64,000 bases of DNA from CANIGN01 sp041391385 (lineage in GTDB: Bacteria > Bdellovibrionota > UBA2428): positions 434,001 to 498,000 of the forward strand of contig JAWKOD010000002.1 of NCBI GenBank assembly GCA_041391385.1, written 5' to 3'. Shown here one piece after another: positions 1 through 8,629 of this stretch. The notes under the pieces were generated by a model. It was not told the DNA's origin and did not search any database. It was given only the letters and a program-made list of their open reading frames with translations. A program made the position numbers and the translations under genes. Within the stretch, counting starts at the first letter, position 1; each line of letters opens with the position of its first letter.

Positions 1-1
1 T

Positions 2-1714
2 GCATTAGACGACAATGGGATTCCATTAAAGAGTATGCGCACCCGAAGTGAATGGAACTACATGACAGCGATTCATCCTATTCATGTATTTAAAACGAAA
101 AGCCCTGAGGGTGAAGTCTCTTACAGGCTCTATATGGGAGCTTCTGTTTTTTATAATGAAAATTTAGGAATTGAAGAAGCGGACTGTGACATGTCCGAAT
201 CAGAAGGATTTGAACTTCATAGCCTAAGTGACTTGGATCGGGAACTTTCACCTTTGTCCGATACGGGTGTTTTTAGTGATTTAGAAACTAAGCTTTACTT
301 CGGTAGTTTCGAGAATGCGATGGAACACAGTAGGGGCTCTCTCAACAAGACATATCCTGCTTCTTTCATAGGGAAGAAAAATAATTCTAATGGGGAAGAT
401 AATCCACCTGAAGTTTCTCAGCAAAAGTATCTTCCGAATTCTGACTCCGTTAAGGGACTTAAGCTTTTTGGAATGAATGCGGTTGTTGATTTGGGGAATC
501 GCTTAACTCCCCAAAGTTTTGCTGTAATTAAAGGCGTCTCGGGAGACTATTCACGCTCTTATAGCCCCGAGCAAAAGAAAACATTACAAACAATTTTCAA
601 TCAGAATATGCTTAAAGAATTTTTGACTTTAGAGAAAACTCCAGAGGGCCGTTATTCACTTCGTTTGGCTGGTTTTAACCCGAATGAAATGCTTGCGACG
701 AACACCGCTGAATTTGATTTTCAGGGAACTCCTTATTCTCTTAAGTATGATCCCATGGCAGTTACGCGTGTTTGGGCTTCAGGTTCAGAGAGCTTTGCAA
801 AAACACATATTGCATCTCGTGATACAGCAGAAAGCTTGCGTAAGCTGAAGTTGGTTTTGAGAGGAAAGCGGTACAAGGCTCAGTCAAGTCTCGATAGCTT
901 GCGAAATGTAGATCGAATTGCAGAAGCTCTATTGATGGGGCAAGAGATAAGTTTAGAAGATAGGGATTGGTATGTTTCACAACTAGATAAAGATTATCGT
1001 TTTGTAGGAAAAAATGTTTTTCAAGCCTTTGGTGTAAGAGGTCGTGGCGATTACCTAACTGATTTGTATCGGAATGTAAGATTTAATACCGTTGCAGATA
1101 TGGGTAAGGAGACCTGGGTTTTTCCTAAATACTATTTGAGAATCTTTTATGAGGGTGAAGAGGAAAAACGAGAAATTGTTGAAGCAGAGGATACAACCTT
1201 AGATTTCTTAAGAGATTTTGTTAAAACCCGTTTGAGTTCTCCAAGTTCTGAAGATCTATTATTTCAAGATAACGAGCTTTTAATTTCGCGTCTTTTAAAT
1301 GATGAGAAATTTTTAGAAACTACGCTGCGTGAAACTAAGACAATTGCGAGTTTTGAACCTAAACTGCAGAAGATAATAGCTTCAGAGGGCTATTTTGAGT
1401 CTTTTAGAAGTTATGCTGAGGTTTTAAAAAGGGTTTCAGTTGCTACTTTAACTCAGTTGCAGTCGATGGGAACCTTAATCGCACGGGCAGATATCTATGC
1501 CTTTTTAAAGCCTTATGCGAGGGTTCAGGATGGCCGTCGCTTTTTGGGGCTTGATACTTCTCGGATCTATACAGATATTAACCAGTGTTACCTTGAGGCT
1601 GATGCTGACATGGAGAAGATCCAAGCATGTTATGAAAAATACTCTGAGCAAGCGAGAACCCTCGATTCACTTTGTACAGAGTTAAGGTTGCCCCAAAGCT
1701 GGGAAATGCGATAA
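2..1714 (+). CDS. Hypothetical protein, 5' end outside window
   Basis: The frame is open from the first bases of the window. An ATG lies at 35, but the 11 codons before it also read as plausible protein (ALDDNGIPLKS), so the gene probably starts upstream and is partial here, with at least 571 residues visible. I recognise no domain, signal peptide or membrane segment in the visible part. It is a mixed charged protein, probably soluble, with long predicted helical stretches rich in Leu, Glu and Lys in the last 250 residues. It ends 9 bp before a small lipoprotein gene on the same strand, so the two are probably co-transcribed. Function unknown. Confidence 0.75.
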   Translation, partial: ALDDNGIPLKSMRTRSEWNYMTAIHPIHVFKTKSPEGEVSYRLYMGASVFYNENLGIEEADCDMSESEGFELHSLSDLDRELSPLSDTGVFSDLETKLYFGSFENAMEHSRGSLNKTYPASFIGKKNNSNGEDNPPEVSQQKYLPNSDSVKGLKLFGMNAVVDLGNRLTPQSFAVIKGVSGDYSRSYSPEQKKTLQTIFNQNMLKEFLTLEKTPEGRYSLRLAGFNPNEMLATNTAEFDFQGTPYSLKYDPMAVTRVWASGSESFAKTHIASRDTAESLRKLKLVLRGKRYKAQSSLDSLRNVDRIAEALLMGQEISLEDRDWYVSQLDKDYRFVGKNVFQAFGVRGRGDYLTDLYRNVRFNTVADMGKETWVFPKYYLRIFYEGEEEKREIVEAEDTTLDFLRDFVKTRLSSPSSEDLLFQDNELLISRLLNDEKFLETTLRETKTIASFEPKLQKIIASEGYFESFRSYAEVLKRVSVATLTQLQSMGTLIARADIYAFLKPYARVQDGRRFLGLDTSRIYTDINQCYLEADADMEKIQACYEKYSEQARTLDSLCTELRLPQSWEMR

Positions 1715-1723
1715 ATCTAGTAC

Positions 1724-2461
1724 ATGAGGAATTGGCAAGTATCTAAGCTTCTTATTGTGGGGCTTTCTTTACTTGCATTCATGCAATGCGATCGCTTTAA
1801 GAAAAAAGAAAAAAAGATCTCTCCATTTTTTCATGTCTACGTTCCACTCGAAGATGAATATTCTCTTTTAAAAAAAGGGCTCGTTTCAATTATTGAACTT
1901 TCATTTAAATCCCCTAATATTTTTGTGGAAGAGGGATTGTCTGATCGTTATGAAATACCTCCTTTTGAGGATTGGATAACGAAAGCAGATGCTGAGGCAA
2001 TTCTTCGCCTTAAGGTTGAGGCAGACAAGTTAGAGGATCTTCCTCATATTATGTCTTTTTTAAAAAGAGATGGGGGGGCTACCTTGCCTTACAAGGCTAC
2101 CCTTTCGAGTGTGGATCTAGGTGGCTCTGAGTACCGTGGAGAATCTGTTTTTTGTCGCATGAAAATTGAAACAAAAGATATTCTCGGAAAACAGCTTTGC
2201 CGCGAACTTGTTCAGAAGCTTTGTTATCGAGAATTAAGGGCACAAGCAAAGAGGTTTTCGGCTATTGCACCTGCTCGTTGTGGAGTGAACTTATTTTTGG
2301 GAGAGGAAGTTGATACTAAAAAAGTTGATAAAGAGCGTTCAAGGATAATTTTAGAGACCGGCTTTCCGCTCCCCTTAAGGGTGGGGGGAGACTATCCTTT
2401 TGCCCGTTACGTAAGTGTTGATGAGAATTTGTTGGCAAGACTCTTTGCACCTCTACATTAG
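1724..2461 (+). CDS. Hypothetical lipoprotein
   Basis: A 245-residue protein whose N-terminus is a basic/hydrophobic export signal (residues 1-21) followed by Cys22 and then a very basic stretch (DRFKKKEKK). The lipobox (AFMQ-C) is not canonical, but Cys directly after the hydrophobic core supports a lipoprotein, probably on the periplasmic face of a membrane. No known domain is recognised. Four further Cys lie in the central and C-terminal part, which could form disulfides. It follows the partial gene upstream by 9 bp and is probably its operon partner. No clear Shine-Dalgarno is visible before the ATG. Confidence 0.7.
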   Translation: MRNWQVSKLLIVGLSLLAFMQCDRFKKKEKKISPFFHVYVPLEDEYSLLKKGLVSIIELSFKSPNIFVEEGLSDRYEIPPFEDWITKADAEAILRLKVEADKLEDLPHIMSFLKRDGGATLPYKATLSSVDLGGSEYRGESVFCRMKIETKDILGKQLCRELVQKLCYRELRAQAKRFSAIAPARCGVNLFLGEEVDTKKVDKERSRIILETGFPLPLRVGGDYPFARYVSVDENLLARLFAPLH

Positions 2462-2567
2462 CTACCAGTATTAAAATTTCGTTAAAACAGCGTTAAAATG
2501 AGAGTATATCTCCTAAATCGTCAAAATATTTTCGACTTTATTGGTTAAGATCATAAATAATAGAGAT

Positions 2568-3296
2568 ATGACTTGTGGGAGATTTAAGTTTTACGGCACG
2601 CTCTTTTTTGTTCTCAGTTTTGTAGCGTCTGCTAAAACTTTCAAAAGTAAATTTGTAAGTTTAGAACTTCCTCCCAACTGGGATTGCCAACAAGAAGAAT
2701 TGGATTGGGTGTGTCAACCTGAGAATGTGAACTTAAGGAATGAGGCTCTTGTGGTAGTGGTGACTAAGGCCGCAAACCCAAACGACGATAGCCTTGCAAA
2801 ATATGAGGAATATTTAAAGAGCCCCAAGCAGATGCGTGACTTGGTGGGAAATTCTTATACAACAGATATTAAATATACCAAGCAAAAGAAAATTGGTGAT
2901 CAGATTTGGGTTGATAGTTTACAAATTGGTTCTGAGGTTCCAGGCTTTGTCTCACGTTATGTAACTTCAATTAAGGAACAAGTTGCGGCCCTTATTTCGT
3001 ACCACGTAGCTGAAAGTGTTTTTCCAAAATGGGCAGAAGTCTTAGATAAGATGTTGAGTCTGCCGAATTACGTTTTGATCCCAAGGCGTTTGAGGAAATT
3101 ATGTAGTCAAAACATGAAGCTATTTGGAAATAGACCGGGAGCGATGGGCCAACGTAAACCAACTGCTACACAAGACAAGCTCAAGGAGCCCGAGAGTACG
3201 TCGGGTGATTTGATGATGAATATCCTCGGCGCTGCTATGATATTGGGAGCCGTCGGCTTCTTGATTTACAAGAAACGTAAGGGCAATTTAGGTTAG
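2568..3296 (+). CDS. Hypothetical exported protein with C-terminal membrane anchor
   Basis: A 242-residue protein from the ATG at 2568. An in-frame TTG at 2541 would add nine polar residues before the signal peptide, so I prefer the ATG. Residues 1-22 form a signal peptide ending in VASA-K. The middle is a roughly 150-residue domain I cannot name; it opens with a pattern (FVSLELPPNWDC...WVC) reminiscent of small periplasmic domains in which a Trp and a Cys pair flank a short loop. The last 28 residues are one membrane helix followed by KKRKG, so the protein is probably anchored with its main domain in the periplasm. The stop codon lies inside the first copy of the repeat described at 3285-3382. 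Confidence 0.65.
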   Translation: MTCGRFKFYGTLFFVLSFVASAKTFKSKFVSLELPPNWDCQQEELDWVCQPENVNLRNEALVVVVTKAANPNDDSLAKYEEYLKSPKQMRDLVGNSYTTDIKYTKQKKIGDQIWVDSLQIGSEVPGFVSRYVTSIKEQVAALISYHVAESVFPKWAEVLDKMLSLPNYVLIPRRLRKLCSQNMKLFGNRPGAMGQRKPTATQDKLKEPESTSGDLMMNILGAAMILGAVGFLIYKKRKGNLG

Positions 3297-3382
3297 GCGC
3301 CAGGGACCTTTTGAATTTAGGTTAATTTAGGTTAGGCGCCAGGGACCTTTTGAACGTTGCCCGCTACCTTTTTAACGTAAAA
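3285..3382. repeat. Convergent-junction repeat, copy 1
   Basis: A 31-bp direct repeat (3285-3315 and 3324-3354, period 39) carries the block GGCGCCAGGGACCTTTTGAA. It is followed by the blocks CGTTGCCCGCTACCTTTTT and AACGTAAAAGGCGCC. CCTTTTgaACGTT (3347-3358 region) can pair with AACGTaAAAGG (3374-3384 region) as a hairpin. The element overlaps the last codons of both flanking convergent genes: the stop of the membrane-anchored protein on the left and the last codons of the glycosyltransferase on the right. Related blocks occur at 37477-37551 and 42791-42909. It may act as a two-way terminator or be a REP-like mobile repeat; the sequence alone does not decide. Confidence 0.7.
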
Positions 3383-4487
3383 GGCGCCCACGCCATTCTT
3401 CTTGAATTTCCATCTTATCTTTAATCGCGCCCCAGAGATGTGTGAGGCAAAGAAGTGAGGCTGCTATGGGGGTTGTTGCTACAAATACAGGATTCAAATC
3501 AAGTTCCTGCATAAGGCGGTATTGCCCCCAAAGAATTACAAATAGAGCTGCAATCCAGCAGGGATTAATAATCGCAAAGGGTAAAAAAACAAAAGGAAGC
3601 ACAAAGGCCCAGAATACGATGACAGAAAAAGCGAGCGTTGCCCATTGTGAGCGTCGAGTTTCAAAGGAGCTTCGAGAGAGACCCTTGAATGCACTTACAA
3701 GCGAGGGGTAGTAGTCGGATTGAAAAAAAGCACCACCATCAAAAAAGGCAACAGAACGTTCTTTAGCTTTGAAGAGCTGTGCAAGGCGAAGTCCGTCGTG
3801 TGTTGTGTCTGCTATTTTGTCTAGGAAATTATACTCGCGTAATTTTTGTGCATTGATCACCATGACACGTCCTGAGCCTGTGGACATTGTCATGAGTTGA
3901 GAGTCTGTCCAGTGAGCGGGTAAAAAGTAATAGAGCTGAACAAAGATTTGATTCACTAGAATTGAAGTATCTAGCTTGGCTTTAGATCGTGGAAAAACAC
4001 TCGCGAAAGAATACTTCCCTTGTTTAAGGGGCCTGGCTTCTTCAGAAAGCGAAAAAAGTGCTCGCGGGTGTGTCATCTGAACGTCGGCATCCATAAAGAT
4101 GACAAACTCCGTTTCAACTTTCTCTAAGAGTTGTTTGAGCGCCCAAACCTTACCGTTAAAAGGATAAGGGGGCTTTGTTCCGTTGAGAATCTCTACGTGA
4201 GAGTTTTTTTCTTGGAAAGCTTGGAGTATCTCGAGGCTGTCGTCGGTGCTTTGGTCGTCTAAAAACAAGGTGCGGGCTGGGGTGGAATATTGTGCTGATA
4301 GGAGCGGAAGAAGTTTCTTTAGATTCGCAGCTTCATTTCGAAGAGGGATAGCAAGTGTAAAGTCATTAAGTGTGCTCGGCGCTATTTTGTCTTCGTGACT
4401 CTTAAGATGCCTGCGATTTTTTAAATTACTTAATAAGTTTTTTACGAGAACTGAGTTAAGTGCGAGAGTAGCGGCTCCTAGTAGCAT
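3372..4487 (-). CDS. Family 2 glycosyltransferase, membrane-bound
   Basis: A 371-residue protein with a GT-A fold catalytic domain: AIPLRNEAANL for the nucleotide-binding strand, FLDDQSTDD as the usual second acidic motif, GKVWAL, and FMDADVQM as the DxD metal-binding motif. A short hydrophobic N-terminus and three hydrophobic helices in the last 110 residues place it at the inner membrane. The layout (GT2 domain followed by membrane helices) resembles HpnB/carotenoid-type glycosyltransferases that modify lipid-linked acceptors; the actual acceptor cannot be read from sequence. The ATG at 4487 has no strong ribosome-binding site. The last five codons lie inside repeat copy 1. Confidence 0.85.
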   Translation of the reverse strand: MLLGAATLALNSVLVKNLLSNLKNRRHLKSHEDKIAPSTLNDFTLAIPLRNEAANLKKLLPLLSAQYSTPARTLFLDDQSTDDSLEILQAFQEKNSHVEILNGTKPPYPFNGKVWALKQLLEKVETEFVIFMDADVQMTHPRALFSLSEEARPLKQGKYSFASVFPRSKAKLDTSILVNQIFVQLYYFLPAHWTDSQLMTMSTGSGRVMVINAQKLREYNFLDKIADTTHDGLRLAQLFKAKERSVAFFDGGAFFQSDYYPSLVSAFKGLSRSSFETRRSQWATLAFSVIVFWAFVLPFVFLPFAIINPCWIAALFVILWGQYRLMQELDLNPVFVATTPIAASLLCLTHLWGAIKDKMEIQEEWRGRLLR

Positions 4488-4608
4488 GTTGATGATTCTA
4501 TCGTGAATTCCTTGATTGACGAAGTCAAAGAAAACTTACAAATACATAAATTTGAATTTGGCTTGAAAACATTTAACGCTAAGCTGATTTCCAAATGGAA
4601 CGTATTGT

Positions 4609-5076
4609 ATGAGTATTGGCAATTTACTGGGCATGGGGCTAGCGGAAGGATCTGTGGCACCTGATTTTTCTCTTAAGGCAGCAGATCATAAAATACACAC
4701 TCTTAGTCAGTATAGAGGGCAAAAGATACTCCTCTATTTTTATCCGCAAGCTTTTACGCCTGGTTGTACGGCTCAAGCTTGTAGTTTTAGGGATGAGTAT
4801 ACTTCACTAAGGAATCAAGGATTTACATTGTTGGGTGTAAGTACAGATGAGGTCTCTGCCCTGCAAAGCTTTACCCAGAAGTATAAGCTACCCTTTGCGG
4901 TACTTTCGGATGCAAACAAAAAAGTATCTAAAGCCTATCAGGTTTTAATGCCACTTGTCGGAAAGTCAAATAGAGTAACTTTTTTGATAGACGAAGAAGG
5001 TATTATCAAAAAAGTTTTTCGTTTTTTGCCTTGGAAGACATACGCTCAAAGTATTGTCGAAAAGAATTCCTTTTGA
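4609..5076 (+). CDS. bcp: Peroxiredoxin, Bcp/PrxQ type
   Basis: Thiol peroxidase reducing hydroperoxides with electrons from thioredoxin-like partners. The 155-residue length fits Bcp (about 150-157). The family motif is present as FTPGCTAQAC, giving the peroxidatic Cys53 and the resolving Cys58 five residues later, the spacing typical of Bcp/PrxQ with an intramolecular disulfide. No signal peptide, so cytoplasmic. GGAA lies about 9 bases before the ATG. Monocistronic; it converges on the next gene with only four bases between stop codons. Confidence 0.93.
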   Translation: MSIGNLLGMGLAEGSVAPDFSLKAADHKIHTLSQYRGQKILLYFYPQAFTPGCTAQACSFRDEYTSLRNQGFTLLGVSTDEVSALQSFTQKYKLPFAVLSDANKKVSKAYQVLMPLVGKSNRVTFLIDEEGIIKKVFRFLPWKTYAQSIVEKNSF

Positions 5077-5080
5077 TGAG

Positions 5081-7042
5081 TTAGTCTTCTTCAGTGAATG
5101 ATGGAAGTCTGTTTTTCTCGTTTTTCTCGTTTTTATTTTTAACTTTTTCTTTTTCGTCAGCCATTTTAATTCCAGGTAATTTTAATATTCCCATTTGTAA
5201 TTGTTTGGCTTTGAGTGCCTTAGCTTTACGTTCTCGAATACTTTCAAAAGAACGGTTTACGAGATAGGCCAACGAGGCTCTCTCTACCGTTACTTGTTCA
5301 AAATAAGGGGCATTCAACATAGCCATACTGCGAGTCATGATGATCTGTGCAGTGAGCGAACGGAGCTTTTTGTAGTTTTTAGCTTCGTAGTCGCGCCAAA
5401 GGGCGCGAGTTTGATCACCGCTACTTTTTTCAAAAAAGTCTCTAAGATTACTTTCAATGCGGTTAGGGGTTTTTGCCACTTTAAGTTTTTCAAGTAGCTC
5501 AGATGCTGATGATTTGAGTCTTTTAAAGTGAGCTACTTTTGCGGGAATAGAATGAGAGGGTATTTTTCTGTGTTTGACTTGGAAGAGAACGCCAGCCGCC
5601 ATTTCAGCGGCATTCTTGTAGTATTGAGAAATAGATCTTTTGGATGGAATGTCTACAATGTTGAGGACTCCAGCGCTTTTATAAAGTGTGAGGATTTTAA
5701 TGAGTTTCTCGAGTGAGCCGCGTCCCTTGTTAAGAGCTGCAGCTTCTTTGGGATTCATGTTTTTGTTTCGGTTCGCGTTGTCGGAGAGTTCTCTTGCCTC
5801 ATCTATCCACTCTTGAGTAGCTGGGCTTACAAATTCCTCAGAAGCGCTGTATTTGTTTGTGGCATCTAGAATGGGAGAGTTTTTTATCTCTACGCATCCG
5901 ATGCATGGGGGGGCTGCGACCCCAGTTCCTAAGTTAAAAGCGCCAGAGAGATATCCGGTAGCAGCTTCATTTGCGCTTCCACTGGCTTCGTTTAAAAGAT
6001 CAGCGGCTTGAACAGCTGATACAAGAGCGGCTGCGTTTTCTTTTCCTAAGAGAAGACTTCCGTTTTCAAGAAAATCTTTCGAGCTAATCAGATCTTTAAA
6101 AGGTTTAATGCGTTCGCTTAAGCTTTTGTTGTTGAGGTCGAGACTGTTGACCGAGTTAAGAGAGTTTTCAAAAAGTTTGTTGAGATTTGTGTTTCCTTTG
6201 AATGGGGTGCTGAGGTTGAGTGCGTCTTGCTCTGGGAGTTGAGAGGAACTTCGTGCGTTTGCAATTTGTTTTCCAGCAATATCTAAATAGCCGCCAGCGA
6301 GTGATGCGAGATCGGGAATGCTCAAGGGGTTGTGAGTATAGTTATCGCTTAAACCAGAATTAAGACTAGATCTAAGGTTTGCGCCAGAAGCATCAATGGC
6401 ATTTTGTGCGTCTGCGACTGGAGTAGCTTTTTCTCTCTGATTTTGAATGTCGTTTCGAAGTTTAAAAGCGGCTGCGAGGTAGGCTACACGCGCAGGATCT
6501 TTTTCGAGATAGACTGAGGCCGTTTGAGTTTTATTCACTCGTTGATCAACAGATTCAAGCTTACCTTTAGAGTCGAGGAGTTTGAGAGCATCTTCAAAGT
6601 CACTTGCTTGTTTTGTGAACTCCGCAAATTCGTCGCTAATCGCATTGTCTTTCATCACGGACTTAATGGCCTCTTCTGCTTGTTTAGCCGTAAAGTTTAC
6701 AACTTCTTCAGCTTCTACAGGTTTGATTTTATCAGTCCATGCAGTTCGAAGAGCCTCTCCATTTTTGTTTTCTACGATCCTGTCTGTTTCAACGCGCACA
6801 TCTTCTGTGCGTGCAACGGGTTTGTTTTTTTCTTCATTGGGAACTTTTGCAAATTTTTCTTGGAGGAACTTTAAATTTTCGGCCAAAATTCGCCGACGCT
6901 CATCTTCTGGAAGTCGTGTGTTGTCTTTAGGTGGCTCTTCTGTTTCAGGACCATTGTGGACGAGAGATTTGTCTTCGGCACAACTAAGGTGTGGCATTAC
7001 AAGAAGTCCCCACAAAAGGGAATAAACTAAGCCACGTAACAT
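5081..7042 (-). CDS. Large exported hypothetical protein
   Basis: A 653-residue protein with a hydrophobic signal peptide (residues 1-21, cleavage probably after SCA). A lipobox reading with Cys21 is possible, but His at position -3 argues against it. The rest is hydrophilic and Ala/Asn/Ser/Lys-rich with extended predicted helices, one central CIGC motif in a Pro-rich segment, and a C-terminus made almost only of Lys, Glu and Asn. I recognise no catalytic motif. It is probably a periplasmic or surface protein. It is a single gene between convergent bcp and an upstream lipid-kinase gene on the same strand about 80 bp away. Confidence 0.7.
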   Translation of the reverse strand: MLRGLVYSLLWGLLVMPHLSCAEDKSLVHNGPETEEPPKDNTRLPEDERRRILAENLKFLQEKFAKVPNEEKNKPVARTEDVRVETDRIVENKNGEALRTAWTDKIKPVEAEEVVNFTAKQAEEAIKSVMKDNAISDEFAEFTKQASDFEDALKLLDSKGKLESVDQRVNKTQTASVYLEKDPARVAYLAAAFKLRNDIQNQREKATPVADAQNAIDASGANLRSSLNSGLSDNYTHNPLSIPDLASLAGGYLDIAGKQIANARSSSQLPEQDALNLSTPFKGNTNLNKLFENSLNSVNSLDLNNKSLSERIKPFKDLISSKDFLENGSLLLGKENAAALVSAVQAADLLNEASGSANEAATGYLSGAFNLGTGVAAPPCIGCVEIKNSPILDATNKYSASEEFVSPATQEWIDEARELSDNANRNKNMNPKEAAALNKGRGSLEKLIKILTLYKSAGVLNIVDIPSKRSISQYYKNAAEMAAGVLFQVKHRKIPSHSIPAKVAHFKRLKSSASELLEKLKVAKTPNRIESNLRDFFEKSSGDQTRALWRDYEAKNYKKLRSLTAQIIMTRSMAMLNAPYFEQVTVERASLAYLVNRSFESIRERKAKALKAKQLQMGILKLPGIKMADEKEKVKNKNEKNEKNRLPSFTEED

Positions 7043-7123
7043 GTAACTTATTCGGAATTTATTTAAGAATATTCTCTATAAAAACTCACCCTTAACCAAA
7101 AATTAACATGAGTGGAGCCGTAT

Positions 7124-7858
7124 TCAGAAGATAGTCGGGATTCCAAGAACCTGAACAGCGGCCCAGAGGGAAATCGAGGTCCAAAAGGGGATCATAATAT
7201 TGTCATCCCATTGTGAAGGCCATGCTTCTGCGGCAACACTTGTAAGGGCGGCGACACTTGATAGAACTAAAACTTGAATAGGTGAGGGCCAAAAGGCACC
7301 ACCGTTTTCCATGCCGGGGACACTTGCCCAGCGTCCGGTCCAAGCAACAATACCTGCAAGAAAGGCTGCGATGAATCCAGCAAAACTACCTTCGATAGTT
7401 TTGTTTCTAAACATTGTAGCAGCTCCAGAGGAAGCAGTAACGTGACTTGGAATTGCAGAGCGCCAACGAGTTTTTCCAAAGCGGAGGCCAAAAAAGCCCG
7501 CAATGGGATCCATCCATGCAAGTACAAGTAAGCTGTGGACAACAATCGGTTTAGGAAAAGCAATGGCGAGCCAGAGCATTCCCATAATATAAAAACTTTG
7601 AGCGCTTAAGTTTTTAGTCTCTTCCTTGCGCATGACTCCGCCCCACATTTTATGAACAAACTTATTCAAGCGGTGAATGCGAAGTCGAAGAATATCTACT
7701 GTGAGAGTCAAAGTTGTGAGTGCTGCCATGATGATCACGGCTTCTCTTCGTTCAAAAACATGAAGAAAGAGAAAGGCAGCAACGGTCCCACTCATCATAT
7801 GATAAAATTTTCGGCCTAAGTGATCATCTTGACGTGTGGGAAAGCGTTTTATTTTCAT
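7124..7858 (-). CDS. CTP-dependent lipid kinase / dolichol-kinase-like membrane protein
   Basis: A 244-residue integral membrane protein of the Dgk1/VTE5/Sec59 family, which uses CTP to phosphorylate lipid alcohols such as diacylglycerol, phytol or dolichol. Supporting motifs: GRKFYHMMSG near the N-terminus, WMDPIAGFFGLRFGKTRW, KTIEGSFAGF and a DDNIMIP segment near the end, spread over about seven hydrophobic helices, as in this family. The substrate cannot be fixed from sequence. Its start is 5 bp after the stop of the YciO-family gene, so the two form an operon. Confidence 0.8.
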   Translation of the reverse strand: MKIKRFPTRQDDHLGRKFYHMMSGTVAAFLFLHVFERREAVIIMAALTTLTLTVDILRLRIHRLNKFVHKMWGGVMRKEETKNLSAQSFYIMGMLWLAIAFPKPIVVHSLLVLAWMDPIAGFFGLRFGKTRWRSAIPSHVTASSGAATMFRNKTIEGSFAGFIAAFLAGIVAWTGRWASVPGMENGGAFWPSPIQVLVLSSVAALTSVAAEAWPSQWDDNIMIPFWTSISLWAAVQVLGIPTIF

Positions 7859-7863
7859 GCAGA

Positions 7864-8496
7864 TTATGTGTTTTCGTCAGACTTTGCTGAGAGTATTTCG
7901 CCAACAGCTCCTTTTCCTTCGCGTAGGATTACTGGTTCAGCTACGGAAAAGTCAATAACAGTAGAAGGTTCACTGGGAACAATTCCACCATCGAGAATAA
8001 GGTGTAGGGATTTTCCGTAAACACGCTCTATTTCAGCGGGATCAGTAAGGGGTTCGCCTTCAGGTGTTGCACAAGAAGTACCAACAATCGGGTGGTGAAG
8101 AGCCGCGACGAGGGCTTGTACGATAGGGTTTGCGGGAACGCGGATCCCTACGCTGCTTCGAGCACTTACAAGAAGTTTCGGGACGAGACGTGTTGCAGGT
8201 AAAACAAAAGTATAAGGACCAGGAAGGAGTCGTCGCATGTCGCGATAAACTCGGTTGCTTACCACTGCAAATTGGCTCAATTCTTTGAGGTCTGCACAAA
8301 TAAAGCTCAAGGGCTTTTTGCGATCTCTTCTTTTAATATAGTAGATTTTGTCTATAGATTTTTTACTGTAGAGGTCGCAACCAATGGCGTACCCGGTGTC
8401 AGTTGGAAAGGCGATAAGGCCTCCACGTTGCAAAACAGCTACAGCTTGATCAATTACCCGTGCAGAAGGCACAGGGGTACCGGGCTTGACAATCAT
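7864..8496 (-). CDS. yciO: YciO/YrdC/Sua5-family protein
   Basis: A 210-residue protein of the YrdC fold. PTDTGYAIGC, KRRDRKKPLSFIC, PGPYTFVLPAT, SVGIRVP and PSTVIDF follow the order of the family. The closest pattern is E. coli YciO (the YTF and GMRVPSNPI-like segments) rather than TsaC; YciO proteins keep the nucleotide-binding fold, but their role in threonylcarbamoyl-adenosine (t6A) synthesis is weaker or unclear. Whether this organism has a separate tsaC cannot be told from the window. It is the first gene of the pair with the downstream lipid kinase, and is divergent from the pseudouridine synthase gene across about 130 bp. Confidence 0.87.
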   Translation of the reverse strand: MIVKPGTPVPSARVIDQAVAVLQRGGLIAFPTDTGYAIGCDLYSKKSIDKIYYIKRRDRKKPLSFICADLKELSQFAVVSNRVYRDMRRLLPGPYTFVLPATRLVPKLLVSARSSVGIRVPANPIVQALVAALHHPIVGTSCATPEGEPLTDPAEIERVYGKSLHLILDGGIVPSEPSTVIDFSVAEPVILREGKGAVGEILSAKSDENT

Positions 8497-8629
8497 TTAA
8501 CTTTTGTAACATGACCCCCGTGTTCTCACCACGGTTAGAATAAGAAAGTCTCATATCGCTTTCTGACGGTCCTTTACGCGTTGCGTGACATGTTGCGAGC
8601 TACACGCTATGCTCTCAAAAATATTACTC

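Noticed and set aside
2541..2567. TTG start for the membrane-anchored protein
   Set aside because: It would put nine polar residues before the signal peptide and has no ribosome-binding site; the ATG at 2568 gives a normal signal peptide.
6524..7025. Plus-strand frames opposite the large exported protein
   Set aside because: Four overlapping frames in one stretch, none with a start signal; they mirror the Lys/Glu-rich codons of the real gene.
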